From the NCBI GenBank assembly GCA_026874595.1, contig CM049306.1:104669142-104733141 (forward strand): DNA of 64,000 bases, read 5' to 3'. The first letter of the stretch is position 1; each line of letters opens with the position of its first letter. This document shows, piece after piece, positions 8,652 to 19,915 of this stretch. Origin of the DNA: Sipunculus nudus (lineage: Eukaryota > Annelida > Sipuncula > Golfingiida > Sipunculidae). Below the pieces are notes generated by a model. That model worked only from the letters and a program-made list of their open reading frames with translations, had not been told where the DNA came from and ran no database searches. The position numbers and the translations under genes were made by a program.

Positions 8652-11600
8652 GTAAGTGTCAAATCACTGGCGTGGATGTCCGTAAGCATGGGGTTGTGCA
8701 TTTTTGACTTTAAACATGCAGTACATGTATATTGCTCATACCTGCTTGTTTTTTAAAATGTGTCTTAAAACTGCTGCTGTTAAAGTGAAACCTTTAGCAT
8801 GAGGTCATTGTATAAATATTTTGAGTTGCAGTTCTCACCAAGTGTACGCGTAAGGGGGAACATCCCGCAGAATGACCCTTTTATGTGCAAGGCCAAATGT
8901 GTGAGCTCAAAGGTCTCGGACTCGAACTTGAATTTCCGTGCCTCATTCTCGAGTCCAGCAGTAAAAAAAAATTAAATGATAATTTCTATTTTAAGGTTCT
9001 TTTTATGATAAAAATTTATGGACTTAAACGCCAAGAAGGTGGACACAGACTCGAACCAGGGAATTCAGGCGTGCATTTGCCGGCAGTGCCTTAGTGCCAC
9101 ACCCCCTCCTCCCCCCCCCCCCCCCCAACCTAGGGAAAGTGATTAGATATACCTAGATGATAAGCATGATGAGTCATCAGAAAATTACATGAAGAAATAT
9201 TAAGGGAATCAAACTTTAAAAAGTAGAACACTGCAAAGGTCTTTTGTAAAGGAAAAAATTTTGACGAAATTATACATGGCTCATCTCACCAATACGTCAT
9301 TTTTTTTAATATTCAGATTACTAAACAAATACATTTTCTTCTACTAACTCCATACATGAAGTTATACTGTTAAAAAAGCGCTTTTCTTATCGGAGCATGT
9401 GCAGTCGTCATAACGCCAATATATGACCAGGATAATGTCCATTAAAAAATACGACTAACTGACATGAGCCTTTATTCGTAGTCAGATACAAGTAACAGAT
9501 ACACTGCATACAGTGTTATTCACAATATATTTATTTTTCTAAATGTATATATGCTTTTCCTGTTTCTTGCAATTTCTTCCGCAAGTTTCCTCAGATTATA
9601 AAATACATATTTTGAAAGTACAGGGGCTGATCGTCCAGCATTGAACCATGTATTCTTCCATGTTGCTATTTCGGTCCAAAATACAATATAAAACTTTTTG
9701 AGGAAATGTTTGACGATGTGAACAGGTTCTCCAGATGGTGAAAAAATAAACGATCCTTTTTATTTCACGATTACTTTCGACCTCATTCGCTCGAGAGCGA
9801 CAGACCATGGACCTGCTAGAATATGTCGGCACGACGTGACCGGGCTCATGTGTGATCCAAAGATATTTTTGCTGTTCTTGTGAACCATGGGACAGATTGC
9901 CCTTGTAACCTTATCCCTAGTTCGTAGCTTTATTGAGAAAATGAGCCTGCTATGCATGTTGACTGAACGGTCCCGGATACATGATCCAACTCTGATCTTT
10001 ATCTTATTGTGGTTTTCTGGGGAAAAGGCTCTGGTTGTAATTGACTAAATAAATATGCTAACGATATGGTCCTTATAATGCATGCATGCATTGTGTCTGT
10101 GCGTATGTCTCCGCCCCCATATGTATATTAGTATGTTTCCGAGAGTACATTGTGTTTCCGTCTCTTTCGGCTGGTAATACTCATGGGGTTTGCAAGATTT
10201 TTTGTTGTTGAAAAAAATATGCATGGAAGAAATTATTCTTGTTCCCAGTGTTCTGCATCATATTTAAGAACAGGTGCCCTGCAAATTTCATGAGATTTCG
10301 CTCATGACTGCGTGAGTTATGTTGTTGTCAAACACACACACACACGAACGGGGATGAACGCATACCCTCCTGGCGGAGGCAATCAATGTTTCTTGTGGAC
10401 TTATATGTGCGAGTAATTTGGGAAATAAGATAATATAGGATTGCACACTTTGTTTCTCACCGGGAGGCTTACATGGTGCGCGCAATTACAGCCGTGTGTC
10501 ACACTGCAATGCTGCAGTTCTTCATCAATAAAACTATACTCACTTGACACTTGATCTTGCAGATCAGTTATTCACAGGATGTATGGAAGAAATATCAATA
10601 CATGTATATGTAAATAATTATTATGACCGATTTCGGCACTTCTTTTTTTCTGTGAGAAAATATTTTGGTACTTACAAGTGATCGAGCAGACATACACATT
10701 TCCTTGGACGCGAACGTTTGATCTCATGCTCTGTCAAGCCTCTTGAACATTTACCACGAAGTGACCTATAAGGAGTGTTTATAAAAAATCTCACTAGGTC
10801 GTTTGGTAAAGGACTGAGAGTAAGAGTCGCTATTTTACAATGATATGGTGGCGACTCTCAGTCTTTTATCATTCCTTATCCACTAAGATGTCTGAATTTG
10901 AAACAGAAACCTTATTTTTTAACCCAATAAATCAGTTTCAGTTGCATTTGACAAAATATCGAAAAATATCGATAAATGAAAACGATATCGCGATAGACAA
11001 TATGCATACGCCGTATTGTGATAAACCGATATATCGAAAATATCGCGCATCCCTATTACATACACAATTATTATTTTAGCAGGAAGTATGAAAACATTTC
11101 GAAAATTTAATTGCTGTATCAAATCTGTGAAATGTTTACATTCGGTTGTTAATAAATGAAAGAATTAACTAGATTTAAGCAATGGTAGTTGATCTTGGTT
11201 ACATGTCAGTTGCACAAGAGTGGTACCAGGTACGTTTTAAAATATTTGTTGTTGTTGGAATATTTCAAAATACCTACAGTTTATACCTGAGATACTGGTT
11301 CAATGGTCACATGTTTCTAAATTCAGTTGAATTATATTAATCGATGTACCGTGATTATCACAAAAATACAAAAGAGATCAATCAACAGTTAATGGTCTGT
11401 TCCTGATCAGTGGTGTGATTGAATGATGCAGCTTTTAGCTGACCGTAAAGCACTGAAAGTCGGCGTACATCTGAGACCACGCGTCTGCCTATAATACACA
11501 CATAATTCTTCAAGGTTTTTAACATATATTGATACAAAACAATAAATGAACTTTAGAGACATAAAGAAGTCTTTGCATTCCCTGTGTTCAGAGTTTGTTA

Positions 11601-14600
11601 AAATTAACTCAGAATTCTGACTGATGCAAAATCTCTAAGTTTGCATTTTGTGCTAATATGACAAATACATTTCTACCTGTGTAAGCACTGCATGGAGAAT
11701 ATAGCCATGGTACCAGAGAACTTAATTGAAAATCTGTGGCATGTAAGCTTTTACAACTTGTTTTTAATAACGTCTAAACAAACTTAATCCTCTCAACGTG
11801 GATATAATAGGGTAGAACAGCTGTAATGTGTATGAGTGTGATGCACTTAATACTTAAGTAAAGTAAACATAATTCTATGCTATAGGTTTTGCGTTACAGC
11901 TACATGCTTGGCCTCCGGAGACCCTCACTTTTTGACGTTTGATGGCCTGCGGTATGACTTCATGGGGGCCGACAAGCCTGGCAGAGAGTGCAAGTTCCTC
12001 TTCGTTGGAAGCTGCAAGGCTAAAAATGTCCCATACTTCCGGGTTCTCGCTTCACATACCCACAGAGGAAACCGCAAAGTCTCCTGGGTCAAGGCCCTGG
12101 AGCTTCATCTGAGTGGTCACGTGATCCGCATTGATCATGTTCTCAACTCCCGGGGCCAAATCAAGGTATTCAAATCATTAAAAGTTTTACTATACACATG
12201 TTTTACATTTTATTCGCCATTTCCATGTTTCTATTTCTATCCATCTACAGGTACAACAAACCTTCGACATGTCTGTTTACCAATCTTTGTATTTCACTCC
12301 GTATTGCAGAATCAAGTGATATGGGTCTAAGAATCAGATTCAGCATTTCCTTTTGCAAATATAACTATAACTATAACTATATTTATTTCGTATAGCGCCA
12401 TTTATACACGTATGTTTCAAATGCGCTTTACAACTAAAACATCATACTTAAAAATAGAACCACATATTTACTAAATTATCAATGACACTAAAAAGCTAAA
12501 ATAGTTATATCGGTAAAAAAATAAAAATATTTAGGTATAGTATTTTCTAAAAAGGTAAGTTTCAACGTCCTTCTTAAATTGTTCAATACGTGATACTGCT
12601 TTCAGTTCTTCTGGAATGCTATTCCATAGCTCTGGACCACAAACACTGAAAGATCGCGAAGCAAAAGTTTTCCGTTTTGTAGGGGGTACTACGAGCCTTC
12701 TTACAACCCTGTCAGATCTAAGCCCTAATCTGCCTGGTTTCTGTACCTCTATCAATTTCTTAAGGTAATCTGGTGCAGTTCCTTCTAAGCATTTGAAGAC
12801 AACGGTCAAGACTTTATGTTCTATGCGAGCACGAATAGGTAACCAGTGTAATTCCTTACGAGCTTCCGTTGCACTTTCGTATTTTTCCTTGTTTAATACT
12901 AATTTTGCTGCAATGTTTTGCACACGTTGTAGCTTTTTAATTGATCTTTCTGGTAAACCAAATAAAATTCCATTGCAATCGTCAAGATGAGACATGACTA
13001 GTCCACGAACTAATGTGTGGGTTGCTTCCATCGTGAGTATGGATCTGATCTGCTTAGTTCTATGAATATTATGCATTGCAGTTCTACATTTCAATGAAAT
13101 GTGATGTTTGAAATTTAGCTGCTTGTCCAGCCAAGCTCCCAAGTATTTAATATTATCTGAAAGTTCAACGTGTTCTCCGTTTACATTTAACTGAGATGAT
13201 GTGCATTTTGATAACTGTCCATTGTTACCAAACATAATGAATTCTGTCTTGGAATTATTCATTTTCAGTCTGTTTGAGTCCATCCACGTTTTAATGTCTT
13301 TCGCACAAGTTTCCAGTTTTCGGATGGTGGCGTTCTCTGCTTGACGACTGTTAGCACTGAATGAACACTTAATTGCATGGTCATCTGCATATCCATGAAG
13401 TTGGATGTCTCCTGGAATAACTTCCTGTATTGTACTGGCATACGCCAGATAAAGGATTGGCCCTGCACAGCTTTCTTGAGGAACCGAAAAAGTTAGGTCC
13501 ATATTCCTTGAAAACTTCTCACCTATTTTCACTTTACATGATCTGGGTCTTAGGTAACTGTCAAACCATTCCAGAACTTTTCCATTTATACCGAATTTAT
13601 TGTATAGCACTTCTAATAAAATTGAGTGATCAACCGTGTCAAAAGCGGCTGACAAATCTATTGCCATCATTGCTGTAATTTCCTGACGTTCCATCGCCCA
13701 TAATATGTCGTTAGTCAGTTTGATTAGTGCAGTTTCACACGAGTAATTAGCTCTGTATGCTGACTGATAATCTGGCATTAATTCTTGACTCTTAGTATGT
13801 TGATTAAATTCAGAAAAGGCTGCTTTCTCGAGTACTTTTGATAAAAATGGTAAATTACTCACAGGTCTGTAATTTGAAGATATTAATTCAAGACCAGTTT
13901 TTTTCAGAAGGGGACGTACTATAGCCTCCTTCCAACTTCTGGGAAATCTCCCTTCAACCAGTGAAATGTTAATAATGTCTGTTATTTTTCCGATCACTGC
14001 TGGAAGCATTTTCTTCAGAAGAATAGTTGGCAGTGCATCTGTTTCACAGCTCTTACTTGGCAAACTATTGATAATGGCTGTAACTTCTCTCTTAGACAGA
14101 GGCCTGAAATTATTTAAAGATGTTACATCTTTTCTTGTAGGCTGATAATGTGGAAATTTGTCCAGACTTGATCTTATTTTGTTCATTTTACTCAGGAAAA
14201 AGTCGGCAAATTGGTTGGCTAGGTCCTCATCACATAGCCCCTTTGGCAGTGGATTGTCTTTATTAACACCTGTAATCTCAGTGACAAGCTTGTATAGTTT
14301 CTTTGTGTTATCTCCGCATTCTTGTAAATATACACGATTTAAAACAAGTGTACAATGGGTCATGACGCTCAGCTGACTGGGAAGAGATTCGCAAAGGAAA
14401 TTTTATTATCTGAATGGTAGTATATACCCATTCAACTGAGGCATCAAACAGATTAACCGACAGACCAAGATTGTGTCTGTATATATATATCTCTCTCAAA
14501 AATAGAAAAAAAATCGTAAACTTAAAAAAAAATTCAGGTGGCTCAACCAGTGTGCAGATAATAAAAACACTTAATGATCAATATCCATGCAAAGAACCAT

Positions 14601-17600
14601 GGTGATCTCTGCATTAGTTGTTCAGATACTTCAGTTTTTGTATCAAATTGTCCATTATTTGAGGGATACTTCAGAGTCCTATAGCTTGAAGGATATGGGA
14701 AACATACACCTAATTTCAGGCTTCCACAGACACTTTTCATGGGCCTTCTTGCATGTCAAGAATGAATATTCTAGGTCCAGTTGTTAAGATTTGTAGCCTG
14801 TTGACAGATAACCACATCTTTAAAGGTCTAAAAAATAGAGAAAACAATTCGTAAAAAATCGAAAAATACAAGTGGCGCACCCAGTCTGCAGAAACTGATG
14901 AAACACCTCATGATAAATATGTATGCCAAAAATCATGACCATCAGTGATGTATTTAATGAGATATTGAAGTTTTTATATGATATTTTTTACTATTCTGGG
15001 GGTATTTTGGGGCCCCAAAGCTCGAAGGATATGGGAAAGAGAGACCTAATTTCTGGTTTCCATGGAGACTTTTCATGGGTCTCCCTGTGTGTCAAGGTAC
15101 TTCAGCTTTTGTATCAAATTTTCCATTATTCTGGGCTGTACTTTGGAGTGCCATATCTCAAAGGATATGGGTAACAGAGACCTAATTTCAGGTTTCCATG
15201 GAGACTTTTTATGGGTCTCCCTATGTGTTAAGAATGAAGATTCTAGGTCTAGTCGTTACGATTTGTACCCTGTTGACAGATAACTACATCCTAAAAGGTC
15301 TCAAAAATAGAGAAAAAAATTGTAAAAAATTGAAAAAATATAGGTGGTGCCACCAGTCTACAGAAACTAATGCAACATCTCATGATCAATTTGTATGCCA
15401 AAAATCATGACCATTAGTGATGTAGTTAATGAGATATTGAAGTTTTTTTTATGAAATTTTTGACTATTCTGGGGGTTACTTTGGGGCCCCATAGCTCCTG
15501 TGTGTCAAGAATGAAGATTCTAGGTCTATTCGTTACGATTTGTATCCTATTGACAGAAAACTACATCCTTAAAGGTCTCAAAAATAGAGAAAAAAAAATT
15601 GTAAAAAATTGAAAAAATATAGGTGGTGCCACCAGTCAGCAGTAACTGATGGAACACCTCTTGATCAATATGTATGTAAAAAATCATGACCATCAGTGTT
15701 GTAGTTAATGAGATATTGAAGTTTTTGTATGAAATTTTACATTATTCTGGGGGGTAATTAGGAGCCCCGCAGCTTAAAGGATATGGGTAACAGAGACAGT
15801 ATTTCAGGTTTCCATGGAGACCTTTTACAGGTCTCTCACTGTGCCAAGAATGAAGATTCTAGGTCCAGTCTATACGATTTTTGCCCTGTTAACAGATATT
15901 CACATTTTTAAAGGTCTCAAAAATCGAGAAAAAAAATCGTAAAAAATCGAAAAATACAGGTGGCGCCACCAGTCTGCAGGAACTGATGGAACAATCATGA
16001 TCAATATGTATGCCAAAAATCATGACCATCAGTGATGTAGTTAATGAGATATTGAAGTTTTTGTATGAAATTTTTGACTATTTTGGGGCCCCATAGCTCA
16101 AAGGATATGGGTAACAGAGACCTAATTTCTTGTTTCCAAGAAGATTTTTTATCAACCTCTCAGAATGTCAAGTTACAAGATTCTAGGTCCAGCGGTTACG
16201 ATTTGTGCCTGGTTAACGGACAGACAGACGGACAGACGGACGACGGTCAAAGAGTGGTCGCTATAGCTCAGCATGACTGAAAGTCAGCTGAGCTAACAAT
16301 TAACCTGGTCTTATGAGGATAATCGATGTGGAAGTGATAAAGAATAATAGAGAATTAATCATCAAGGGTTAATCAATGGACAGTACTGTTTATAAATTTG
16401 TTAATAAACCTTGTGCTGTTATTTAAATAATGGATTTTTACTATTAATTTAGAAAATGAAGAAGCTTGGTTAAGTGTATTCTATCAAATAAATTGTCATG
16501 ATTGTTTCACAAAGAAATATACATATTTTTTCAGCTTGTGTCACTTCACTGATGCTCAGTTATTATGCACATTGTCTGGGCTTAAACAGGTTGATGGTCA
16601 TATCCGGACGGCCAGCAACTACCGCGGTGTCCACGGACTGACTGTCAGTCACTTTCCGCCCAGGGAAACCCGGTTCAGCTTTGCTAGAGGGAAAGTGTTG
16701 GTCGTCTATCGTAGATACTATGCCGAGGCTAAAGTACACTCCAGTCTAAGAGGAGCAGGACTGTGTGGGCTGTGTGGAAACTACGATGGCAACAAAGGAA
16801 ATGACAAGCGTCAAAGAAACGGACAATATGGGAACTGGAACCAAATAGGATGGAGCTGGGAGGCCCCTGATCAAAACGGCAAATAGTGAGTTTTAATATT
16901 AGTAACTTTAAACTTTTATTTTCAGCTTCTCCAGGCGTTCATATGAATCAAAGCAGCTAAACTTTAATTGGGCGGTTCGCATTTCTAATTTGTCATTAAT
17001 TTTCCCTGGACCCAGGACCGAAACGTTAAAGAGGATTGTGGGTAGGGTGGAGGAACCCCAGGACGATGGTAACATTATCTGAGTCGTTTGATTAACCAAT
17101 TACTTGTAACGACTGTAAGTAGGGAGGGGCCGTATATTAGTCCGTCTGGCTGTCCGCCTCTCCGCCCGTCACGTTATATATCTCAGGAATCTTTCAAGCG
17201 ATTGTGTTGAACATCTCACCGAATACAGGCGTCAATGAGGGGACGCTGTATAATTCCAGGCCGGTCGGAAACCATTGTAACCCATTAGACCCTTCAGAAA
17301 TACAATATGACCGCCAATATATCAGATGAATGGTCTAGGCCATTGCCGTGGAAATTTTACCAAACACCCATGAGAGGGTATTCAATAAAGAATTCCAGAT
17401 CCATTGGAATATCTAATGGCCACAAGACTGCAATCCATTTCGAGGACCTGGACCCTGAAGGTCAATATGTCTTGTATCCTTACAAGTAAACGTTCCATCT
17501 GCAGACTACTTAAGCTAATTTAGATTTTGGGTGATCAAACACTTTTATAATGAACATTTGGGATAACAAAATATTATTTGATGTTAACATGATTGACTTT

Positions 17601-18591
17601 ATATATTTACTTTTAGCTGCACTAAGGACACCACTAAACCCTGTCACACGTCAAACTGCAAGTCTGCCACTCAGTGCAGTGTCCTGAAGGAAGAATCCAT
17701 CTTTGGTCAGTGTGTGCGTCACGTGAAGTTCTACCAGGCATGCGCAGAAGATGCCTGCTGTGCCACTTCCCAGTTTAAGCGCTGCGAAACATTTCGCGTG
17801 TTTGTGCGAGTGTGCGCGAGTATTGGAGTTCCAGTCCCGAACAGCTGGGAATACAAAACCCAATGTAGGTATTTTCCTTTGTTGATATTGAACGTTACTT
17901 AAATCAGGGGCGTGTATTATTTAACCATGTGAAAATAAAACATTTATACCCGAGAGGTGGTCACACTCTCTTGGTACGGGGACTTTTTTTTGTAGAAGCT
18001 TTTTGTACAAATATAAATATTAAAAATTGTTATCACTTCATGATCATTAACCTTCTGCTTAACAGGATATTACATTCTTAGATGAGCAGCTTTATTGGGT
18101 TAGCAACTACAATATGTATTATCTATGCAACATAGCAGAGAGTATATAATTTAATATTAATTTGACTATCACATACAACTCCAACTATCGAGTTGCACTA
18201 AGTCAGCTGCTGATTACAATGTTATTAGTTAATGGAACAGACTCTACTGAAAGCTAATGTTAAGTATATGGGAAGATAAGCATGTGCATTCCTGATGTGT
18301 TGTCAGTCATTAGTGTTCAGGCAAATACCTTTGTACCTCATGGTTATATACACCCCTGTATGTAGTGAACTACACATGTATATCACGGATACGACTTCCG
18401 TTACAGGTGGGGACCCGCCATGCCCAGAGAACTCAAAGTACGACCAGAACGCAAGTCCCTGTCAACGGACATGCAAAGGAGTTATCGAAGGTTGTGAAAG
18501 CAGCAACAAGAAGGGCGCATGCGTGTGTAACCGTGGATACGTCTGGTCCAACAACGAGTGTATCTCACGTGGAAGCTGTGTGTTTAAATAG
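8588..18591 (+). CDS. secreted VWD-C8-TIL protein, 352 aa, five exons
   Basis: The coding exons are 8588-8651, 11900-12165, 16590-16885, 17617-17864 and 18407-18591. All introns are GT-AG, and the phases (1, 0, 2, 1) fit exactly, giving 353 codons including a TAG stop. The order is signal peptide (residues 1-21), a von Willebrand factor D domain (about 24-185, with GDPHFLTFDGL near its start and CGLCGNYDGNKGND near its end), C8 (about 210-291) and TIL (about 297-349). This is the repeating module of VWF, gel-forming mucins, zonadhesin and IgGFc-binding proteins, but present once and with nothing after it. The CGLC motif is the CXXC type linked to disulfide assembly in VWF. No membrane segment follows the signal, so secretion is expected; a mucus, cuticle or shell-matrix role is inference. 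Intron 2 is 4.4 kb and packed with mobile DNA. Confidence 0.9.
9030..9105 (-). mobile_element. tRNA-like SINE head, different family
   Basis: Read on the minus strand, TGGCACTAAGG (9089-9099) and GGTTCGAGTCTG (about 9047-9058) have the spacing and form of Pol III A and B boxes. The sequence differs from the SINE at 5791-6080. It may be a second SINE family or a tRNA pseudogene. A poly-C run adjoins its 5' side. Confidence 0.45.
10808..10866. repeat. short inverted repeat, hairpin
   Basis: The left arm AAAGGACTGAGAGT plus AGTCGC pairs with the right arm GCGACTCTCAGTCTTT. A six-base bulge lies on the left and about 20 bases form the loop. It lies inside intron 1 of gene 1. It could be a structured RNA element or a foldback insertion. 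Confidence 0.6.
11900..12165 (+). CDS. gene 1 exon 2, first half of VWD domain
   Basis: The acceptor is GCGTTACAG|CT and the donor AAG|GTATTC. With the last base of exon 1 it reads ATCLASGDPHFLTFDGL, the classic entry of a VWD domain, then FMGADKPG...C.FLFVGSC and a run of short beta-strand-like segments. The frame ends on a complete codon. Confidence 0.92.
12361..14341 (-). mobile_element. 5'-truncated CR1/L2-type LINE in gene 1 intron 2
   Basis: The minus-strand frame 12531-14363 is open for 610 codons; its first few codons read into the neighbouring M-type element. The rest is reverse transcriptase plus the C-terminal region of ORF2. AIDLSAAFDTVDHSILL carries the first catalytic aspartate (about 13640-13665), and YADDHA is the catalytic YxDD box (about 13378-13395). 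The usual VPQGS is VPQES here. The 3' end has GCGCTATACGAAATAAAT and a short (ATAGTT)n tail at 12361-12385. The endonuclease half is missing, so the copy cannot be autonomous. The uninterrupted frame suggests a fairly young insertion. It is antisense to gene 1. Confidence 0.88.
14342..16296 (+). mobile_element. modular repeat element M, copy 1
   Basis: It begins AACAAGTGTACAATGGGTCA...GCTCAGCTGAC and ends GTCAGCTGAGCTAA, so the ends form a short inverted repeat. Between them are about five modules of roughly 270-340 bp. Each has an A-rich stretch, a GGTGGCGCCACC-type palindrome (15957; variants at 14536, 14868, 15343 and 15622), CTGCAGAAACTGATG, TGAGATATTGAAG, CTATTCTGGGGG, GGGGCCCCATAGCTC, GGATATGGGTAACAGAGACC and GATTCTAGGTC. 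The last part has CGGACAGACGG tandem copies. A second copy is at 61111-62549. No transposase frame exists. Confidence 0.85.
16297..16589 (+). other. gene 1 intron 2, 3' remainder
   Basis: AT-rich sequence. A tempting acceptor, TTTTTTCAG at 16534, precedes the real one. Using it would shift the frame into an early stop, whereas CTTAAACAG at 16589 keeps the phase. Confidence 0.7.
16590..16885 (+). CDS. gene 1 exon 3, second half of VWD domain
   Basis: It starts VDGHIRTASNYRG and runs to GLCGLCGNYDGNKGND, the CXXC and calcium-loop-like end of a VWD domain, then a Trp-rich linker (GNWNQIGWSW). The acceptor is TTAAACAG|GTT and the donor AAATA|GTGAGT. It ends with two bases of a Tyr codon completed in exon 4. 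Confidence 0.9.
16886..17616 (+). other. gene 1 intron 3
   Basis: No repeat shared with the rest of the window was recognised. One frame of 60 codons (17307-17489) is open but has no splice support and no recognisable domain. The acceptor is TTACTTTTAG. Confidence 0.6.
17617..17864 (+). CDS. gene 1 exon 4, C8 domain
   Basis: It encodes a cysteine-rich segment with the C8 spacing: CSVL...FGQCVRHVKFYQACAEDACC, then RCETFRVFVRVCASIG and a closing W.YKTQC. The CAEDACC pattern corresponds to the C..D.C core of C8. The donor is CCAAT|GTAGGT and the phase (1) agrees with exon 5. Confidence 0.9.
18407..18591 (+). CDS. gene 1 exon 5, TIL domain and stop
   Basis: Acceptor CGTTACAG|GT. It reads CPENSKYDQNASPC, then QRTC, GACVCNRGYVWSNNEC and GSCVFK before TAG. 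The order matches a trypsin-inhibitor-like cysteine-rich domain, although eight cysteines are seen from CPEN to GSC instead of the canonical ten, so one disulfide pair may be missing. In VWD-C8-TIL modules this domain is usually structural, not inhibitory. Confidence 0.9.
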
Positions 18592-19740
18592 ATCCGCAAG
18601 TGAGCCCCCCCCCCCCCCCTCTCTCTCTCAATTATGATGTGCATTCTCTTCTGATTTGTATATTAGAACCTCCCGTTCTCTGGACAGTGTGAACACCAAA
18701 TCTTTATTCTTAAAATCATAACAAATTCTTTGCTTTTTTACATTTCATAATAAGTTCAAGAATCTTAAATATTAAGGTAACATTTTATTAAGTACATTAT
18801 TTTGTGCTTTATGTTAATTAGTTGGTAATTATATTGCAAAACTTGTATTTGTGCTTACAACCATGTGTTGTATCGTTATTTTTTTCAGTAACAATCTATA
18901 CAAACCCCTCTAGTGTGACGTAGTGTCACCTCTCTTTTAAGACAAGGATACATTTATAGAGCACCGAGAGAGTCAAAAGGACCAGAAAAATCTTTAGGTT
19001 TTCACATTTAAGGATGTTAGCTCCATAATATTGTTGAAACACACACACATTTGAGACATTTACACGGGAACGTAAAATCCCGACAAGAAGATTTTTTGTC
19101 TATTAATATATAAACGACATCTGCGGACGATTTGTTGCTTATTCCGTGATTTGGAGAATGTTTTACAACTTATGGCAATGACACTCTATTATGAACTTTA
19201 TGAACAAATGAAAGAGAGCAAGATACCTTTTACTACTTTATTGGTGTCCACATGACAGTTCTAACCTCAAGCACAATTTCTAATGTAAAAAGTGTGAACT
19301 TCACTTCCTACCGATGGGTGGCACCACCCGTTTAACAACGAAATCACAGGAGCCATGAAAAACCATCCCAACCTCAAACAGAGAGACGCATGAATGAACA
19401 GACAAGCTCATACAAGTATACAAGTTCAATTTTAACATTGAAAACGATATTCTTAATGTGATTGTTTTTTATTTCAGCTTGATTTGTTGCTCGAAGAGCC
19501 ATGAGGGACCTGAACGTGCCTCCAATATCTGACATTCTATCACCATTTGTCTGAAGCACTCCTGCTTAACAATTATGCACAATTTCAAAATAAAACTCAC
19601 TGAACTTTACATGTTTGAGTTTTTTTTTAGTTCAGTGATCTCTGCGTGCTTGCTTACTTGTGGGATTTACGAAGAGAGAACGATTGCTCAAAGAGTTATT
19701 GGCAACGCAATCATGTCTTGCTGGAGTGATGAACAAAGAG
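18592..19740 (+). other. probable gene 1 3' UTR and intergenic
   Basis: A C run followed by CT repeats (18606-18630) comes just after the stop. The first clear AATAAA I see is near 19587, which would give a 3' UTR of about 1 kb; that assignment is weak. No other gene is recognised. Confidence 0.35.
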
Positions 19741-19750
19741 AATGGTGCCG

Positions 19751-19778
19751 CGTGTGTGTGTGCGTGTGTGTGTGTGTT

Positions 19779-19817
<39 letters not shown>

Positions 19818-19818
19818 A
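19751..19818. repeat. compound (GT)n(GA)n microsatellite
   Basis: About 40 bases of GT repeats pass directly into about 28 bases of GA repeats. Confidence 0.95.
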
Positions 19819-19915
19819 GAAAAGATCCCTATCTTTATCCGAGAGAATGATTTACCGAGATATTACCGGACTTAGAGGATGGACACGATAATGGTGAAGA
19901 GATTTGTTACACCTG

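Larger units (their letters stand above)
8652..11899 (+). other. gene 1 intron 1 (3.2 kb)
   Basis: Besides the SINE-like and hairpin features listed separately, it has a poly-C run (about 9111-9126), a stretch near 10190-10400 ending in CTCCTGGCGGAGG that looks like the tail of a dispersed repeat (no second copy in the window), and a cluster of ATATCG motifs at 10955-11055. No internal coding exon was recognised. The acceptor is TTTGCGTTACAG. Confidence 0.7.

Noticed and set aside
16535-16589. Upstream acceptor TTTTTTCAG for gene 1 exon 3
   Set aside because: Its pyrimidine tract is better, but exon 2 ends in phase 0 and this acceptor leads to a stop within six codons. The acceptor ending at 16589 continues the VWD domain in frame.
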